A stretch of 64,000 bases of DNA from Cerasicoccus frondis (GTDB lineage: Bacteria; Verrucomicrobiota; Verrucomicrobiia; Opitutales; Cerasicoccaceae). The DNA lies in contig JAVDPC010000011.1 in assembly GCA_031296915.1 (NCBI GenBank), forward strand, positions 1 through 64,000. Direction: 5' to 3'. The position numbers were made by a program, and so were the translations under genes. Below, piece after piece: positions 7,979 through 17,324 of this stretch (position 1 is its first letter; every line of letters begins with the position of its first letter). Under the pieces are notes generated by a model. That model saw only the letters and a program-made list of their open reading frames with translations. It was not told the origin of the DNA and made no database searches.

Positions 7979-8869
7979 ATGAATAGAAAACTAACTCTAA
8001 CTATCGTCGGAGGGATGCTGCTCAGCACTGCCCTTTCGGCGCAAAACGCAATTCTAGACGCCCTCCCCGTAGCAGTGGACCTGGGCGGAAACACCAAGTA
8101 CGACGGTTGGTATAATCTCACGGCGAGCCAGAAAACCAAAACGATTCATGGCGTGGAGCAGACCATTCCAGGAAATAGCGGGTACCCGGGCTTTATGGGC
8201 AGCACCAACGCCTGGCCAAGCCCGATTTATTCCCAATTGAAGTCTTATGGAGAGACCTCGACCGTTGGTCTGCAAAAGACCGCCAATGGCGTTGCTGGTG
8301 GACCATTTCCTTCCGGCGACTCACTCTATTATGGCAGCTTTGGCTCAGAGCCGAACACATTTGGTGGTTCCGTCGGAATTTTTGAAGATTCACCACTAGC
8401 TGATTTGAACACCATTCTGTTTCAAGTACAAATCGGTGAAGCTTGGACCTATGATTACTTTGTTGATCCAGTCGACGGCATACAAGAGCCAGTCTTAACA
8501 CTGGAGTATGGAGATGGCCTCAGCGCTACGATTGCAGCGGATATTTCCGAACTAATGCTGGCTGCCTACAACGGCACCGTCGAGATGCCCACTGGCGATG
8601 AAGATGTATTCATCAACCTCTATGGTTACCAGTGGGACGTCAGCGACTACAGCAACATCAGCTCTTTCTCGATCGAGTTTGACGCTGTAGAGCATGCGCA
8701 GCTTTACGCACTACAGCTTGATCAGAGCTCCGTCGATTACGGCACTACATCGATGATTCCTCAAGCAGTCCCCGAGCCAGGAACTTGGGCTCTGATTGCG
8801 GGCAGCAGCATGCTGGCAATTGTCCTCGTGCGTCGACGCCGCCCAACCACACAAGTCCAGTCTGCCTAG
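7979..8869 (+). CDS. PEP-CTERM sorting-domain exported protein
   Basis: 296 residues from ATG 7979 (an upstream in-frame GTG at 7958 is less likely). Signal peptide at residues 1-22 (TIVGGMLLSTALSAQ). C-terminus has VPEPGTWAL, a hydrophobic helix and an Arg cluster (VRRRR), the tripartite PEP-CTERM sorting signal recognised by exosortase. The body is a Gly/Tyr/Asp-rich beta-type domain with no recognised enzyme motif. PEP-CTERM proteins are generally exopolysaccharide- or envelope-associated. Cognate exosortase is not in this window. Confidence 0.85.
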   Translation: MNRKLTLTIVGGMLLSTALSAQNAILDALPVAVDLGGNTKYDGWYNLTASQKTKTIHGVEQTIPGNSGYPGFMGSTNAWPSPIYSQLKSYGETSTVGLQKTANGVAGGPFPSGDSLYYGSFGSEPNTFGGSVGIFEDSPLADLNTILFQVQIGEAWTYDYFVDPVDGIQEPVLTLEYGDGLSATIAADISELMLAAYNGTVEMPTGDEDVFINLYGYQWDVSDYSNISSFSIEFDAVEHAQLYALQLDQSSVDYGTTSMIPQAVPEPGTWALIAGSSMLAIVLVRRRRPTTQVQSA

Positions 8870-8917
8870 CGCTCATTCTTTCCAGCCATAAGCAAACCAT
8901 AAAGCGAAAAGCCAAAC

Positions 8918-8957
8918 AATCGGCGCCGGAACTTTGTTTCGGCGCCGATTCATTTTT
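8918..8957 (+). terminator. Terminator between PEP-CTERM gene and convergent prenyl synthase
   Basis: AATCGGCGCCG (8918-8928) pairs perfectly with CGGCGCCGATT (8940-8950), followed by CATTTTT. Strong stem, short T-run. Confidence 0.75.
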
Positions 8958-8971
8958 GAAGGACTGCCTCG

Positions 8972-9850
8972 CTAATTAATCCGCTGCTCCATGTAGCGAG
9001 CGAGCTCAATCAGAACACGGTTGTTGCCGCCTAGTTGCTCAAAGCGCTTGATGGCTTCTTCCGTGTGCTCGTGAGCCTTGGCGCGGGATGCGTCCAGGCC
9101 ATAAAGCGCAGGATACGTCATCTTGTTGTTGTCTACGTCCGCGCCCACGGGCTTACCCATCGTCTCGGCGTCAGAGGTTGCGTCCAGAATATCGTCAATG
9201 ATCTGAAACGCCAGGCCGATGTGCTTGCCGGCTTCACGCATGATGGCCACCTGATCAGCGGAAGCGCCAGTCAGGCGATAGCCCATCGTCAGCGAAGTGG
9301 TGATCAGGGCCCCCGTCTTATTTAAATGAATGAACTCCAGACGCTCAGCGGTCGGCTCATCGCGCTCGCCCAAAAGGTCTTCCATCTGCCCGCCAATGAG
9401 CTTCTCACTGCCCGCAGCATCGCCCAGGTCATGAACGAGGTCTACGGCGAGCTGAGGATCGTAGCGGTATTTATCCGCCAGGATCCACAGGGCGTAAGTC
9501 AGGAGTGCGTCACCGGCTAAGAGCGCCGTTTCTTCGTCGAATTGCTTGTGGCAGGTGGGGCGACCGCGACGCAGGTCAGAGTCGTCCATGCACGGTAAGT
9601 CGTCGTGAATAAGACTGTAGGTGTGCAGACACTCCATGGCGACGCAAGCAGGCATCGGATCGTTTTCGGACTCAAAGAGTTCGTACGCTGCAAGGATCAG
9701 GCAGGGGCGCAGACGCTTTCCACCTGCCTGGAGACTGTAACGCATCGCGTCGTGCAAGACGGCCGGGCGGGTGCTGGCGGCAGGGGTGAGTTCGTCGAGG
9801 GCTTTTTCGACGCGTTCGCGGTATTCGTTTACTGTTGCTTTGAAGTCCAT
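8972..9850 (-). CDS. ispA: Polyprenyl synthetase, farnesyl/geranylgeranyl diphosphate synthase type
   Basis: 292 residues from ATG 9850; longer upstream frames overlap the next gene's leader and lack conservation. First Asp-rich motif SLIHDDLPCMDDSDLRRGRPTCH with DDxxxxD (bacterial IspA spacing), second motif FQIIDDILD, and AGGKRLRP near the N-terminus binding IPP. Catalyses head-to-tail condensation of IPP with allylic diphosphates, giving C15 or C20 precursors for quinones and carotenoids. A second, longer-chain type enzyme is at 15458-16498. Confidence 0.92.
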   Translation of the reverse strand: MDFKATVNEYRERVEKALDELTPAASTRPAVLHDAMRYSLQAGGKRLRPCLILAAYELFESENDPMPACVAMECLHTYSLIHDDLPCMDDSDLRRGRPTCHKQFDEETALLAGDALLTYALWILADKYRYDPQLAVDLVHDLGDAAGSEKLIGGQMEDLLGERDEPTAERLEFIHLNKTGALITTSLTMGYRLTGASADQVAIMREAGKHIGLAFQIIDDILDATSDAETMGKPVGADVDNNKMTYPALYGLDASRAKAHEHTEEAIKRFEQLGGNNRVLIELARYMEQRIN

Positions 9851-9884
9851 GGGAGTAAGAATCTGCACGTAAAAACCGGCAGGT

Positions 9885-10490
9885 ATGGCAAGCATTGAAA
9901 CTATTGGCGAGCGCATTTTTACTGAAGAAGACAGCTGGAAGAAGCTGCTCATCGGTGGCGCCTTGTGTCTAACGATCATCGGGCTACCGTTGGCTTTCGG
10001 CTATTTATTCGCCTACGCCTACCATTTACGCAAGGATGCGGGCGCTCCCCTGCCCGCTTGGGACAACTGGCAACGCATGTTCATGGTTGGCCTGCACGGG
10101 CTCGCTGTCTTCGTCGCCTGGGTGGGCATTCCGATACTCTTGGCCATACTCATCACTTGGCTTTTTGGCATGGTCCCCGGCTCCTTTCTAGACATTTTTT
10201 CCTGGCTGGCTCGATCCGCTGCGTTCGTCGTCGGGCTGCCCATGTTTGCGTCCGCGCTGATCCTTTACCAGCGCACACAGGCGTGGGGTTCACTGGCGGA
10301 TGTGGAGAAAATCTTTGCCCCGGTCGAGGCCAACTGGAAGAAGCTGATCATCCCCAGCGTGGCTTGGGTCGGACTGATGTCTATTGGCCTGCCGCTCCTG
10401 CCCTTCACCTTTTTTCTTGGCATGGTGCTTTACGTTGCTTACGCGATACCGCTGCTTTCCAAATCTACCGGAGAAGCGCCCAAGCTGTAA
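9885..10490 (+). CDS. DUF4013-family integral membrane protein
   Basis: 201 residues with about four to five hydrophobic segments (residues 22-45, 62-88, 92-125, 140-160, 165-190). The N-terminal SWKKLLIGGALCLTIIGLPL and LRKDAGAPLPAWDNW are repeated in outline by NWKKLIIPSVAWVGLMSIGL. This is the DUF4013 membrane-protein pattern, often described as an unknown component of bacterial and archaeal membranes. It is divergent from ispA with a 34-base gap and is followed closely by the zinc-ribbon gene. Confidence 0.75.
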   Translation: MASIETIGERIFTEEDSWKKLLIGGALCLTIIGLPLAFGYLFAYAYHLRKDAGAPLPAWDNWQRMFMVGLHGLAVFVAWVGIPILLAILITWLFGMVPGSFLDIFSWLARSAAFVVGLPMFASALILYQRTQAWGSLADVEKIFAPVEANWKKLIIPSVAWVGLMSIGLPLLPFTFFLGMVLYVAYAIPLLSKSTGEAPKL

Positions 10491-10503
10491 CCAACCAACG
10501 ACC

Positions 10504-10812
10504 ATGCCGACATACGATTATCACTGTTCCGCCTGCGACACGGACTTCGAGTTTTTCCAGTCTATGAAGGACGACCCGCTGAAGGATTGCCCGCACTGTA
10601 AAAAGAAGGGCAAGGTGAAGCGCATGATCAGTTCTGGCGCGGGCATCATCTTCAAAGGCAGCGGCTTTTACGAAACGGACTACAAGACCAAGTCCGGCAG
10701 CAAATCGGAAGGCGATTCCAAGGGCGGCGAATCTAAGTCAGAATCCAAGAGCGAGCCCAAAGCCGAAACGAAGTCCGAGAGCAAGAAAAGCGACTCCAAG
10801 AAAGCAACGTGA
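10504..10812 (+). CDS. FmdB-family zinc-ribbon protein
   Basis: 102 residues from ATG 10504, 13 bases after the DUF4013 stop. The N-terminus MPTYDYHCSACDTDFEFFQSM with CxxC and then CPHC (about residue 28) forms the FmdB/CxxC_CxxC zinc ribbon. Residues 65-102 are a low-complexity Ser/Lys/Glu/Gly tail typical of this family in Gram-negatives. Regulatory role is presumed, not shown. Confidence 0.85.
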   Translation: MPTYDYHCSACDTDFEFFQSMKDDPLKDCPHCKKKGKVKRMISSGAGIIFKGSGFYETDYKTKSGSKSEGDSKGGESKSESKSEPKAETKSESKKSDSKKAT

Positions 10813-10890
10813 CGTTGCATCCAAAGATTTTTGCCGTGCAGAAATGGCAGTGACCAGTTGACCGAAAGCCGACGACTGAGATATCCGTCC

Positions 10891-11460
10891 TTACCTCTTC
10901 TGCATCGTCAGCATCGTCGAACGCACGATCACGGCAAGCATCCACAGTAAGCCGCCAACCATGATCAGGCGGCCGACCAGCAACACTGCGCGCGCAATGT
11001 AAATATCCTGATCCAGGCAATCGAGCATTGTCAGGATGTTATTCCAGTCGTGCCCGTCAACTTCTCGCCCGGTGTGCCCGCCAATCAGCGTTAACTGCAA
11101 TGCCCGCGCATCATTGATGTAGATCGACGTGTCCACCAAGCTTTGCCCCGCCCACCACAGGCCTAGGCCAGTTGCGTAACAGTCGCGGTTTTTAAAGAAG
11201 AACGCCCCGCCGATGATCAGCGGCATGAGCAATTGCCCCAAACCACCACCCAGAAAAGTCAACAGCTGGTAGCCGAATACGCCAAAGATCCAGTGCCCCG
11301 CCTCATGGAAAATCAGGTTCACGCGATTGAGCCAAAAATAATGCTCGTCCAGCAGCCTCAGAGGCAGTCGGAAAAACGGAATGCTCACCCAAACCACCAG
11401 ACACCAAAAAACAAAGCGCGCCCCCGTCGCCCAGGTGTCATCCGCTTTCGGAGCCCCCAA
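10891..11460 (-). CDS. Membrane protein with HExxH motif (M50-like)
   Basis: 189 residues from TTG 11460. No ATG or GTG exists between the upstream in-frame stop (11536) and this point, so a TTG or CTG start is forced; the frame is open upstream over AALFFDWFAERFL, which looks protein-like. NLIFHEAGHWIFGVFGYQ (about residue 50) is an HExxH metal-binding motif in a membrane helix, followed by a GGG-rich helix and a C-terminal helix pair. This resembles intramembrane M50-type peptidases, but the second metal-ligand motif is not obvious. The start overlaps or abuts the zinc-ribbon gene upstream. Confidence 0.6.
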   Translation of the reverse strand: MGAPKADDTWATGARFVFWCLVVWVSIPFFRLPLRLLDEHYFWLNRVNLIFHEAGHWIFGVFGYQLLTFLGGGLGQLLMPLIIGGAFFFKNRDCYATGLGLWWAGQSLVDTSIYINDARALQLTLIGGHTGREVDGHDWNNILTMLDCLDQDIYIARAVLLVGRLIMVGGLLWMLAVIVRSTMLTMQKR

Positions 11461-11479
11461 GAAGCGTTCGGCAAACCAA

Positions 11480-11692
11480 TCAAAAAAAAGAGCCGCCTGG
11501 TTCTGCTGATTCCACTGCAGCCACAGCGACCTCCGTCAATGGACTTTGGCAAGCTGGGCACGCCAGTGACGCCGCATGTGCCTGGATGGTCGAGTCTTCA
11601 AACTCCCAGCTCTGTTGGCAGGTCTTACAACGGTAGTGACGCACGCGGGCATCATCAATCACCATACAAAATACGTAAAGGTGGAAAATCAC
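11480..11692 (-). CDS. Small zinc-ribbon-like protein
   Basis: 70 residues, or 61 if translation starts at ATG 11665. RCKTCQQSWEF and LACPACQSPL supply two CxxC pairs about 25 residues apart, a zinc-ribbon arrangement. It lies directly upstream of the HExxH membrane protein on the same strand, and the longer version of that frame runs through this gene's end. Function is unknown. Short length makes the call moderate. Confidence 0.55.
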   Translation of the reverse strand: MIFHLYVFCMVIDDARVRHYRCKTCQQSWEFEDSTIQAHAASLACPACQSPLTEVAVAAVESAEPGGSFF

Positions 11693-11797
11693 GAACCTGT
11701 GGAACGTTGGGTTGCATTGTTGCCGTGAAGCTCTACGCTGCTTCGTTTTGCCCGAAATTGGGCTTTAGAAACCAACCCGAAAACCGCACAAAAACAC

Positions 11798-13333
11798 ATG
11801 GCTCTTACTCCATTTTCCAGCCGCCTCATTGCCGACGTTGGCGTCAGCATGGGGGACGAAGGCAAGGGACGGCTCATCCCCGAGGTGATCGCCGAACTAA
11901 CGGAACAAACCGGAGACGAACATTGCGTGGGCATCGTCATGAAGGTCAATGGCGGCGCCAACAGCGGACACACTGCGGGCGGCCTCAAGCTCAACCTCCT
12001 GCCTGCTGGCGTGGTCGACCGCTCAGTGCGTTGGCTCGCGATTGGCAGCGGCGTGGTGGCCGACCCCCGCAAGGCCTTGTGGGAGCTTAAGCCACTGGAA
12101 GCCAAGGGTTACAATCTCTGGGAACGCCTCGTTTTCGACCAACGCACCATGGTCAGCGACCTCTCCCACCGCTTGCTCGACTTGGCTTGGGAAGACTACC
12201 GCGTGAACGTCCTCAAGGGCGAAGCACGCGGCTCAACCGGGCGCGGCATCACCCCCGCCTACCTCGACGAAGTCGGCCAAATGCAGATTTTCTACGGCGA
12301 CCTCAGCGACACGCCGGAAAACATCATCAAGCTTTTCCGCGAGCGGCTGGAGCGCGCAGTCAGCGTTATTCGCCACGTCTGCCAAGTCTCGCCCGAGGCC
12401 TGGAGCGGCTTCTTCGACACGTTGACCAACGCCGAGCAACGCGCGAACAAGGATAGCATCGAAGCCGGTATTTTTCCCGCCAGCGAATTCGACTTCACGC
12501 AGTTCCGCGGCGAAGGCGATTATGGCCTCAACGTCGATCGCGTCATTGAGGTTTACATGGGCGCGCTCAAGGAACTCGAAAACAACATTGCCGACGTGCG
12601 CGAACTCGTGATCGGTAACCAACAGGCGGGTAAATACCTGGTCGGCGAGTTCGGCCAAAGCTACTGGCTCGACAAGCGCGCGGGCTTCTCGCCCAACGTC
12701 ACCGCCTCACACACCTTTACGCCTGAACTCTTCCAGAGCGCTGGCATCCCCGCCCAGCCCGTCCACACCATCGGCTGCTGCAAGGCTTACGACACCAAGG
12801 TCGGCACGCACATTTTCCTCACGAAAATGGATGACGAAGCACCGCTGACCATCGCACTCAAAAAGCTCGAGTTCGGCGTGAGCACGGGTCGTCAACGCAT
12901 GGTGGGTTGGTTCGACGCGGTGGAGAAAGGCGACTGCCTGCGCTTCGGCGGCTATCAGGACCTCGTCATCAACAAACTCGACGCCCTCACTCAGCCCGAC
13001 GGCGGCAGCCTCAAGGTCTGCGTCGCCTACCAGGACAGCGAAGGCAAGGTAGTCAACTACGTCCCACGTGAGGACTCCTACCGCAAGACGCTGACGCCGA
13101 TCTACGAAGAGCTCGAAGGCTGGACCGAAGATATTTCCACTGTCCGCAGTTTTGGCGACCTGCCCGCCGCCGCGCAACGTTACATCGCGTTCTGCGCCAA
13201 GGCTACGCTCGACATTGCTGGCCGCGGCGGTTCGCACCCACCACTCAACGTCCGCTACGTTGGCGTGGGCCCAGATCCGTCGCAGATTATTAAGGACGTG
13301 CCGGAAATCACGGAGCTGCTCAAGTTGGCGTAA
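11798..13333 (+). CDS. Divergent adenylosuccinate synthetase (PurA-like)
   Basis: 511 residues, about 80 more than typical PurA. GTP/IMP site motifs are recognisable but altered: SMGDEGKGR (residues 17-25) where PurA has [17 protein letters not shown] (52-59) for GGHNAGHT, and [14 protein letters not shown] (145-158) for TTGRGIGPAYEDK. Near the C-terminus [14 protein letters not shown] and [10 protein letters not shown] match the IMP/GTP end of the enzyme. Catalytic Asp20 and His58 are retained, so activity (IMP + Asp + GTP) is plausible. Whether the genome also has a standard purA is not visible. Extra sequence lies mainly in residues 160-290. Confidence 0.8.
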   Translation: MALTPFSSRLIADVGVSMGDEGKGRLIPEVIAELTEQTGDEHCVGIVMKVNGGANSGHTAGGLKLNLLPAGVVDRSVRWLAIGSGVVADPRKALWELKPLEAKGYNLWERLVFDQRTMVSDLSHRLLDLAWEDYRVNVLKGEARGSTGRGITPAYLDEVGQMQIFYGDLSDTPENIIKLFRERLERAVSVIRHVCQVSPEAWSGFFDTLTNAEQRANKDSIEAGIFPASEFDFTQFRGEGDYGLNVDRVIEVYMGALKELENNIADVRELVIGNQQAGKYLVGEFGQSYWLDKRAGFSPNVTASHTFTPELFQSAGIPAQPVHTIGCCKAYDTKVGTHIFLTKMDDEAPLTIALKKLEFGVSTGRQRMVGWFDAVEKGDCLRFGGYQDLVINKLDALTQPDGGSLKVCVAYQDSEGKVVNYVPREDSYRKTLTPIYEELEGWTEDISTVRSFGDLPAAAQRYIAFCAKATLDIAGRGGSHPPLNVRYVGVGPDPSQIIKDVPEITELLKLA

Positions 13334-13346
13334 GCCAACCTGAGCG

Positions 13347-14432
13347 CTATTTCAGCTCATAGTAATTACCATCCAGCCGGTAGCGCATGTCCGTTTCGGC
13401 GACGTCGCCTTCGAAAATCGCCTCAAACATCCGTTTCAGGTCTTCGTTCTTGGCAATGGCTTCGCCCCAGAAGTAACCATGCTCGCCCTTCACCCAGGAA
13501 GCCTCAGTTACATTTAGATACGTGGCGTTGCGCGCGACCAACTCTTTCAGGTAATGTCCCAGACGCGCTAATTGCTCTTCCCCCGGCTTGCGGCGCGACC
13601 ACTTTAGCGCAAAGTCGTTTTCGTTGATCACGATGTAGAGGCGGTTGCGGGTCTGAATCCGCTCAACCCAGACTTCATGCTCCTTGTTGTTCGCGTCAGC
13701 CGCAACGAGCGCAACGTTGTCAAACACCAGAGATCGCGCCCCACTGTGCCCAGGAATCAGCGCATATTTCAGCACGTAATTGCCCATGCTGTGGCAAATC
13801 ATGTTCAGCCGGGAATGACACTCACTATCGAGCAATTTCGAAAAGCGAATCTGAGCTTCAGTTGGATTGTCGCCGGCTTCCGTTTCGGCCTTCATCTGTA
13901 ACTTCAGTCGAAGACCCTCCGTTAGTTTTTCGTGGAAAAAACTAATCTTCTGAATCGCCCGGGCAAGTGCGTCACAGGAAGCTCGAGCGTCGCGTTTGTC
14001 ACTTAAGTAAGCCGGATAGCCCTCGATCCCGCCACCATTAGCCGGCCAGGAAAAGACCAGCACAATGACGTCGTAAGCTTTTTCCATTGCAGCGCTCGCC
14101 CGCAAGACATCGCCCATGTCATTATTGTAACCGTGCACATAGAACAGAATGCTCTTCTTTTTGCGACGCGCCTCTTCATAGAGAAGGCATGCCACTCGCA
14201 AACTCGAATACCAAGTCTTCGTTCCATCAATGACCAGCGAGTGTTTCTTGATCAGCGCGTTCACCTCCTCCTGTTCCAGCTTGTCCTCCAGAATCTCCGT
14301 GGTGACGCCACTATTGGTTGATTTGACTTCAACGAGTCGCAATTCGTTGGGTCCCTTGACATTGATTCTTTTCTCAAACTTATCCAGCCCCTTGGCGTCT
14401 TCGTTCAAGTTGCGGTTTGTGATAACGTACAT
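13347..14432 (-). CDS. Alpha/beta hydrolase, DUF900 family
   Basis: 361 residues from ATG 14432, which has AGGGA 8 bases upstream. ILFYVHGYNNDMGDVLRAS (about residue 80) is the oxyanion HGYN segment, VLVFSWPANGG follows, and NMICHSMGNYVLKYAL holds the nucleophile elbow as C-H-S-M-G with Ser. This is the DUF900 lipase-like family. No signal peptide is visible. The gene ends 13 bases from the purA-like stop in convergent orientation. Substrate unknown. Confidence 0.8.
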   Translation of the reverse strand: MYVITNRNLNEDAKGLDKFEKRINVKGPNELRLVEVKSTNSGVTTEILEDKLEQEEVNALIKKHSLVIDGTKTWYSSLRVACLLYEEARRKKKSILFYVHGYNNDMGDVLRASAAMEKAYDVIVLVFSWPANGGGIEGYPAYLSDKRDARASCDALARAIQKISFFHEKLTEGLRLKLQMKAETEAGDNPTEAQIRFSKLLDSECHSRLNMICHSMGNYVLKYALIPGHSGARSLVFDNVALVAADANNKEHEVWVERIQTRNRLYIVINENDFALKWSRRKPGEEQLARLGHYLKELVARNATYLNVTEASWVKGEHGYFWGEAIAKNEDLKRMFEAIFEGDVAETDMRYRLDGNYYELK

Positions 14433-14607
14433 AGCAGATTTCCCTGGTAGAGAGTGACGAAGCCTCCATGGCTTCAATAGGTAGCGGGCATCCGATACAG
14501 CAGGACGCCACATCGGATATCAAAAACCGATATTCCTCCCTCACCCAGATGGCAATCACAAAAACCCCTAAACGGTGAAATCTTCACCGAAAGAATATTT
14601 TAGCAAG

Positions 14608-15327
14608 CTAATACAGCCCCACGACGTGCCCCTGCGCCAATTTGATGACAAACACGCCAACATTACTCGCGCAATGCGCCGCCATACAGGGGATCAACGA
14701 TTTTTGAGGATTCATCGCCGTGAAGCGCATATAGTAGAACCACAGTGAGTTGATGAACAATATTGCGCTCGTAAACCACGGCTTCAGCGAGAAGTCCCAC
14801 ACCAGCGTCCCCTGCCAGATCTGCCACCCAGCAACGCCCTCGGGCATGTCCAAGTCCCAGAAAAATGGGTGAAAAATCGTAAACAACAGCGAGAAACCAA
14901 CCGCACTGCCGATCAAAGCCGCCTTTCCTTTTTTATCCACAACCAGAAAGCCGCGGAAAATCAGCTCCTCCACGAACGCCGCCGTGATGATCGAGATCAG
15001 AAACAGCCAGGTGATGTCGGACTGCTCGCCCGTAATGCCGAGCGCGATCTCGCCGCCGGTCTCCAGCCCCAAGATCACCAATGCGCCCGCAATCGCAATC
15101 CACACAGCCTTCATCGGCGCAGGCGTCGCGCCTGGAAAACCGCCCTTAATCTCCTTGCCCTGTTGTCCGGCCTTGAAGTCATCGAGCCACATTTTAAACA
15201 CGTAAATCGAGATGGCCGCCATGATGATGATCATCGTCGGATCACTCTGCATGTCGGATACATTGTCCGCATCCGGCGTGACTTCTGCTAAGGTTTGAAA
15301 GAGAGAATAAGGGTAATTAATTGCCAT
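14608..15327 (-). CDS. CPBP-family intramembrane metalloprotease
   Basis: 239 residues with about six membrane helices. The family motifs are present: EELIFRGFLV (EExxxR), FTIFHPFF (FxxxH) and AAHCASNVGVF near the C-terminus (HxxxN). This is the CPBP/Abi (PF02517) glutamic-type intramembrane protease family, related to eukaryotic Rce1. Its target is unknown. ATG 15327 is used. No operon partner; the upstream neighbour is divergent. Confidence 0.88.
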   Translation of the reverse strand: MAINYPYSLFQTLAEVTPDADNVSDMQSDPTMIIIMAAISIYVFKMWLDDFKAGQQGKEIKGGFPGATPAPMKAVWIAIAGALVILGLETGGEIALGITGEQSDITWLFLISIITAAFVEELIFRGFLVVDKKGKAALIGSAVGFSLLFTIFHPFFWDLDMPEGVAGWQIWQGTLVWDFSLKPWFTSAILFINSLWFYYMRFTAMNPQKSLIPCMAAHCASNVGVFVIKLAQGHVVGLY

Positions 15328-15457
15328 GATGACAGATCGTGTTAACCTGAAAGCTGAATTGCTCCAGTTTTTGACATAATTCTACACGTGGTTGTAGTTG
15401 ACTCCCTTGGGCTTTAAAGTCTCTTTTTGAAGTAAATTTGGAATTCTAATAACGACC

Positions 15458-16498
15458 ATGCTCGCAACCGACCAGAAACGCTCCGCCGCGCTGACCTCCG
15501 TCACCGCGATCATGGAGCCTGTGTCTGAGCACATGAAGGCCCTGACCGCCTTTCTGGACGGACAGGTAGAGTCCTTTGAGCCAGAAGTGCGCGAAATGGT
15601 GCGCTATTGCCTCGTCAATCAAGGCAAACGCATCCGCCCCATGCTGCTCTTCTTTAGCAACTGGGACGCCGATGGCGCCGTCAACCCCGACGCTGTGCGC
15701 GCCGCCGCCGTGGTCGAGCTCGTCCACTTGGCCACCCTCGTGCACGACGACATTCTCGACGACGCCGATATCCGTCACAATTCCGACACCGCCAGCGCCA
15801 AATGGGGCCCCCACGTAGCTGTCCTGCTGGGTGACGCTCTGTTCGCCCAGGCGCTCAACCTTGCCAGTGATTTCCCCACTGTCGAAGTGTGTCGTGCTGT
15901 TTCGGCCTCCACCCGCCGCGTCTGCGCTGGCGAGATCTGCCAAACATTCGAGCGTGGCAATGCCGCGCTGCCGCTCGACGATTATTTCCGCGTTATCGAC
16001 CTCAAGACGGCCGAGTTATTCAAAGTCAGCTGTTTCCTCGGCTCGCACCTTGCTGGATTTGAGCCCGCAGTCGTTGAAGCCTACGCCGAGTTTGGCCGAC
16101 GCTTGGGTGTAGCCTATCAAATTTTTGACGACATGGCCGACATTCTCGGCGATGAGACCAAGATCGGCAAAACCCTGGGCACTGACTTGGCCAGCGGCAA
16201 ATACACACTGCCCCTCATTCTGCTGCAGCAGCGCGCCGAAGGCTCCGCCAAGGCTGCGCTCGAAGCCGCCAAACAAACCGTCGGCGCAGACGAAGATCAG
16301 ACGCAGCTCATCGAACTCGTCCAAACCACCTTGCGTGAGCTGGGCATTGCGGACGAAGTCACCGAACGCTTTGAAGCTGAATTAGCTGCGGGTGACGCCG
16401 CTCTCGCGCCCTTCGCCGACCGCCCGTCCGCGCAGCGTCTCCTTTCCCTGAGTAAATTCGTCCGCACCCAGATGGGCCGGATTTCGCCCAGCGCCTAG
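15458..16498 (+). CDS. Long-chain polyprenyl diphosphate synthase
   Basis: 346 residues. VELVHLATLVHDDILDDADIRHN carries the first Asp-rich motif as DDxxD, the spacing of medium/long-chain (hepta-, octa-, nonaprenyl) synthases, and FGRRLGVAYQIFDDMADI the second. NQGKRIRPMLLF replaces GGKRLRP. It most likely makes the side chain of menaquinone or ubiquinone, distinct from the short-chain enzyme at 8972-9850. Stop lies 11 bases before the convergent cysH stop. Confidence 0.9.
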   Translation: MLATDQKRSAALTSVTAIMEPVSEHMKALTAFLDGQVESFEPEVREMVRYCLVNQGKRIRPMLLFFSNWDADGAVNPDAVRAAAVVELVHLATLVHDDILDDADIRHNSDTASAKWGPHVAVLLGDALFAQALNLASDFPTVEVCRAVSASTRRVCAGEICQTFERGNAALPLDDYFRVIDLKTAELFKVSCFLGSHLAGFEPAVVEAYAEFGRRLGVAYQIFDDMADILGDETKIGKTLGTDLASGKYTLPLILLQQRAEGSAKAALEAAKQTVGADEDQTQLIELVQTTLRELGIADEVTERFEAELAAGDAALAPFADRPSAQRLLSLSKFVRTQMGRISPSA

Positions 16499-16509
16499 CT
16501 GAAAATCCT

Positions 16510-17247
16510 CTAGATTTGAAAGTCGACGCGATTGCTGACTTCGTGGAGGCCGCATTCACGCTTCATTCCATTGAAACGGGTTTCCTCAGCGGTCATTCCG
16601 TCCATCAGCTTGCTGGTGCTGTGCACATCCCCTACCGAAACGTACCCCTCGTCCCAGAGCGGGTGGTAAGGCAGATCGTTTTTCTTCAGGTATTGATAGA
16701 TGTCACGGTCAGACCAGTCGATGATGGGATAGATCTTGTGCATCTTATTTTGTCGCTCCAAGGGGCGCAAATGCTCGCGAGTGGAGGATTGCTGGCGGCG
16801 AAGCCCGCTCATCCAGCCTTTGGCGTTCAGTTCGAGCAATGCGCGATTCATCGGCTCCACTTTGTTCTCAAGATTGTAAGCCTCAAGCGCTTCGATGTCC
16901 TGCTCCCAGCGTTTGCCGTAGAGGGCCTCCTGCCAGGCGGCCGTACGAAGTGGACTGTAAACTCTCAGGTTTAAGTTCAGGCGGTCACCAAGCTCATCCG
17001 CAAAACGGTAGGTTTCGGGAAAAAGATATCCAGTGTCGACAAAGATAACCGGAAGGCCCGGCGCCACACTATTGGCCAGATGCAGCAAGGCGGCGGACTG
17101 CACGCCGAAGCTCGTGCTCATCACCAGTTGCTCGCCAAAAGTCTCCAGCGCCCACTCCACTCGGGCGGCGGCAGTATCTTCCTCCAAACGACGGTTAATC
17201 GCTTGCAAGTCTTCCAGTTCCTCAAACATGCTGATTTTGTCGTTCAC
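16510..17247 (-). CDS. cysH: Phosphoadenylyl-sulfate reductase
   Basis: 245 residues. The GTG start at 17247 has AAGGA 9 bases upstream and is preferred to ATG 17229. [14 protein letters not shown] is the PP-loop, [15 protein letters not shown] the substrate region, and KRECGLHE near the C-terminus holds the catalytic Cys. There are no CC/CxxC iron-sulfur ligands, so it should use PAPS with thioredoxin or glutaredoxin rather than APS. Other sulfate-assimilation genes are not adjacent. Confidence 0.92.
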   Translation of the reverse strand: MNDKISMFEELEDLQAINRRLEEDTAAARVEWALETFGEQLVMSTSFGVQSAALLHLANSVAPGLPVIFVDTGYLFPETYRFADELGDRLNLNLRVYSPLRTAAWQEALYGKRWEQDIEALEAYNLENKVEPMNRALLELNAKGWMSGLRRQQSSTREHLRPLERQNKMHKIYPIIDWSDRDIYQYLKKNDLPYHPLWDEGYVSVGDVHSTSKLMDGMTAEETRFNGMKRECGLHEVSNRVDFQI

Positions 17248-17324
17248 GAGCTGATTTCCTTACTAAGTTAGGTTGAATACTTAAGATAAGACATTTCTAA
17301 AAGTCAATCCACTAGTGAGTTATT

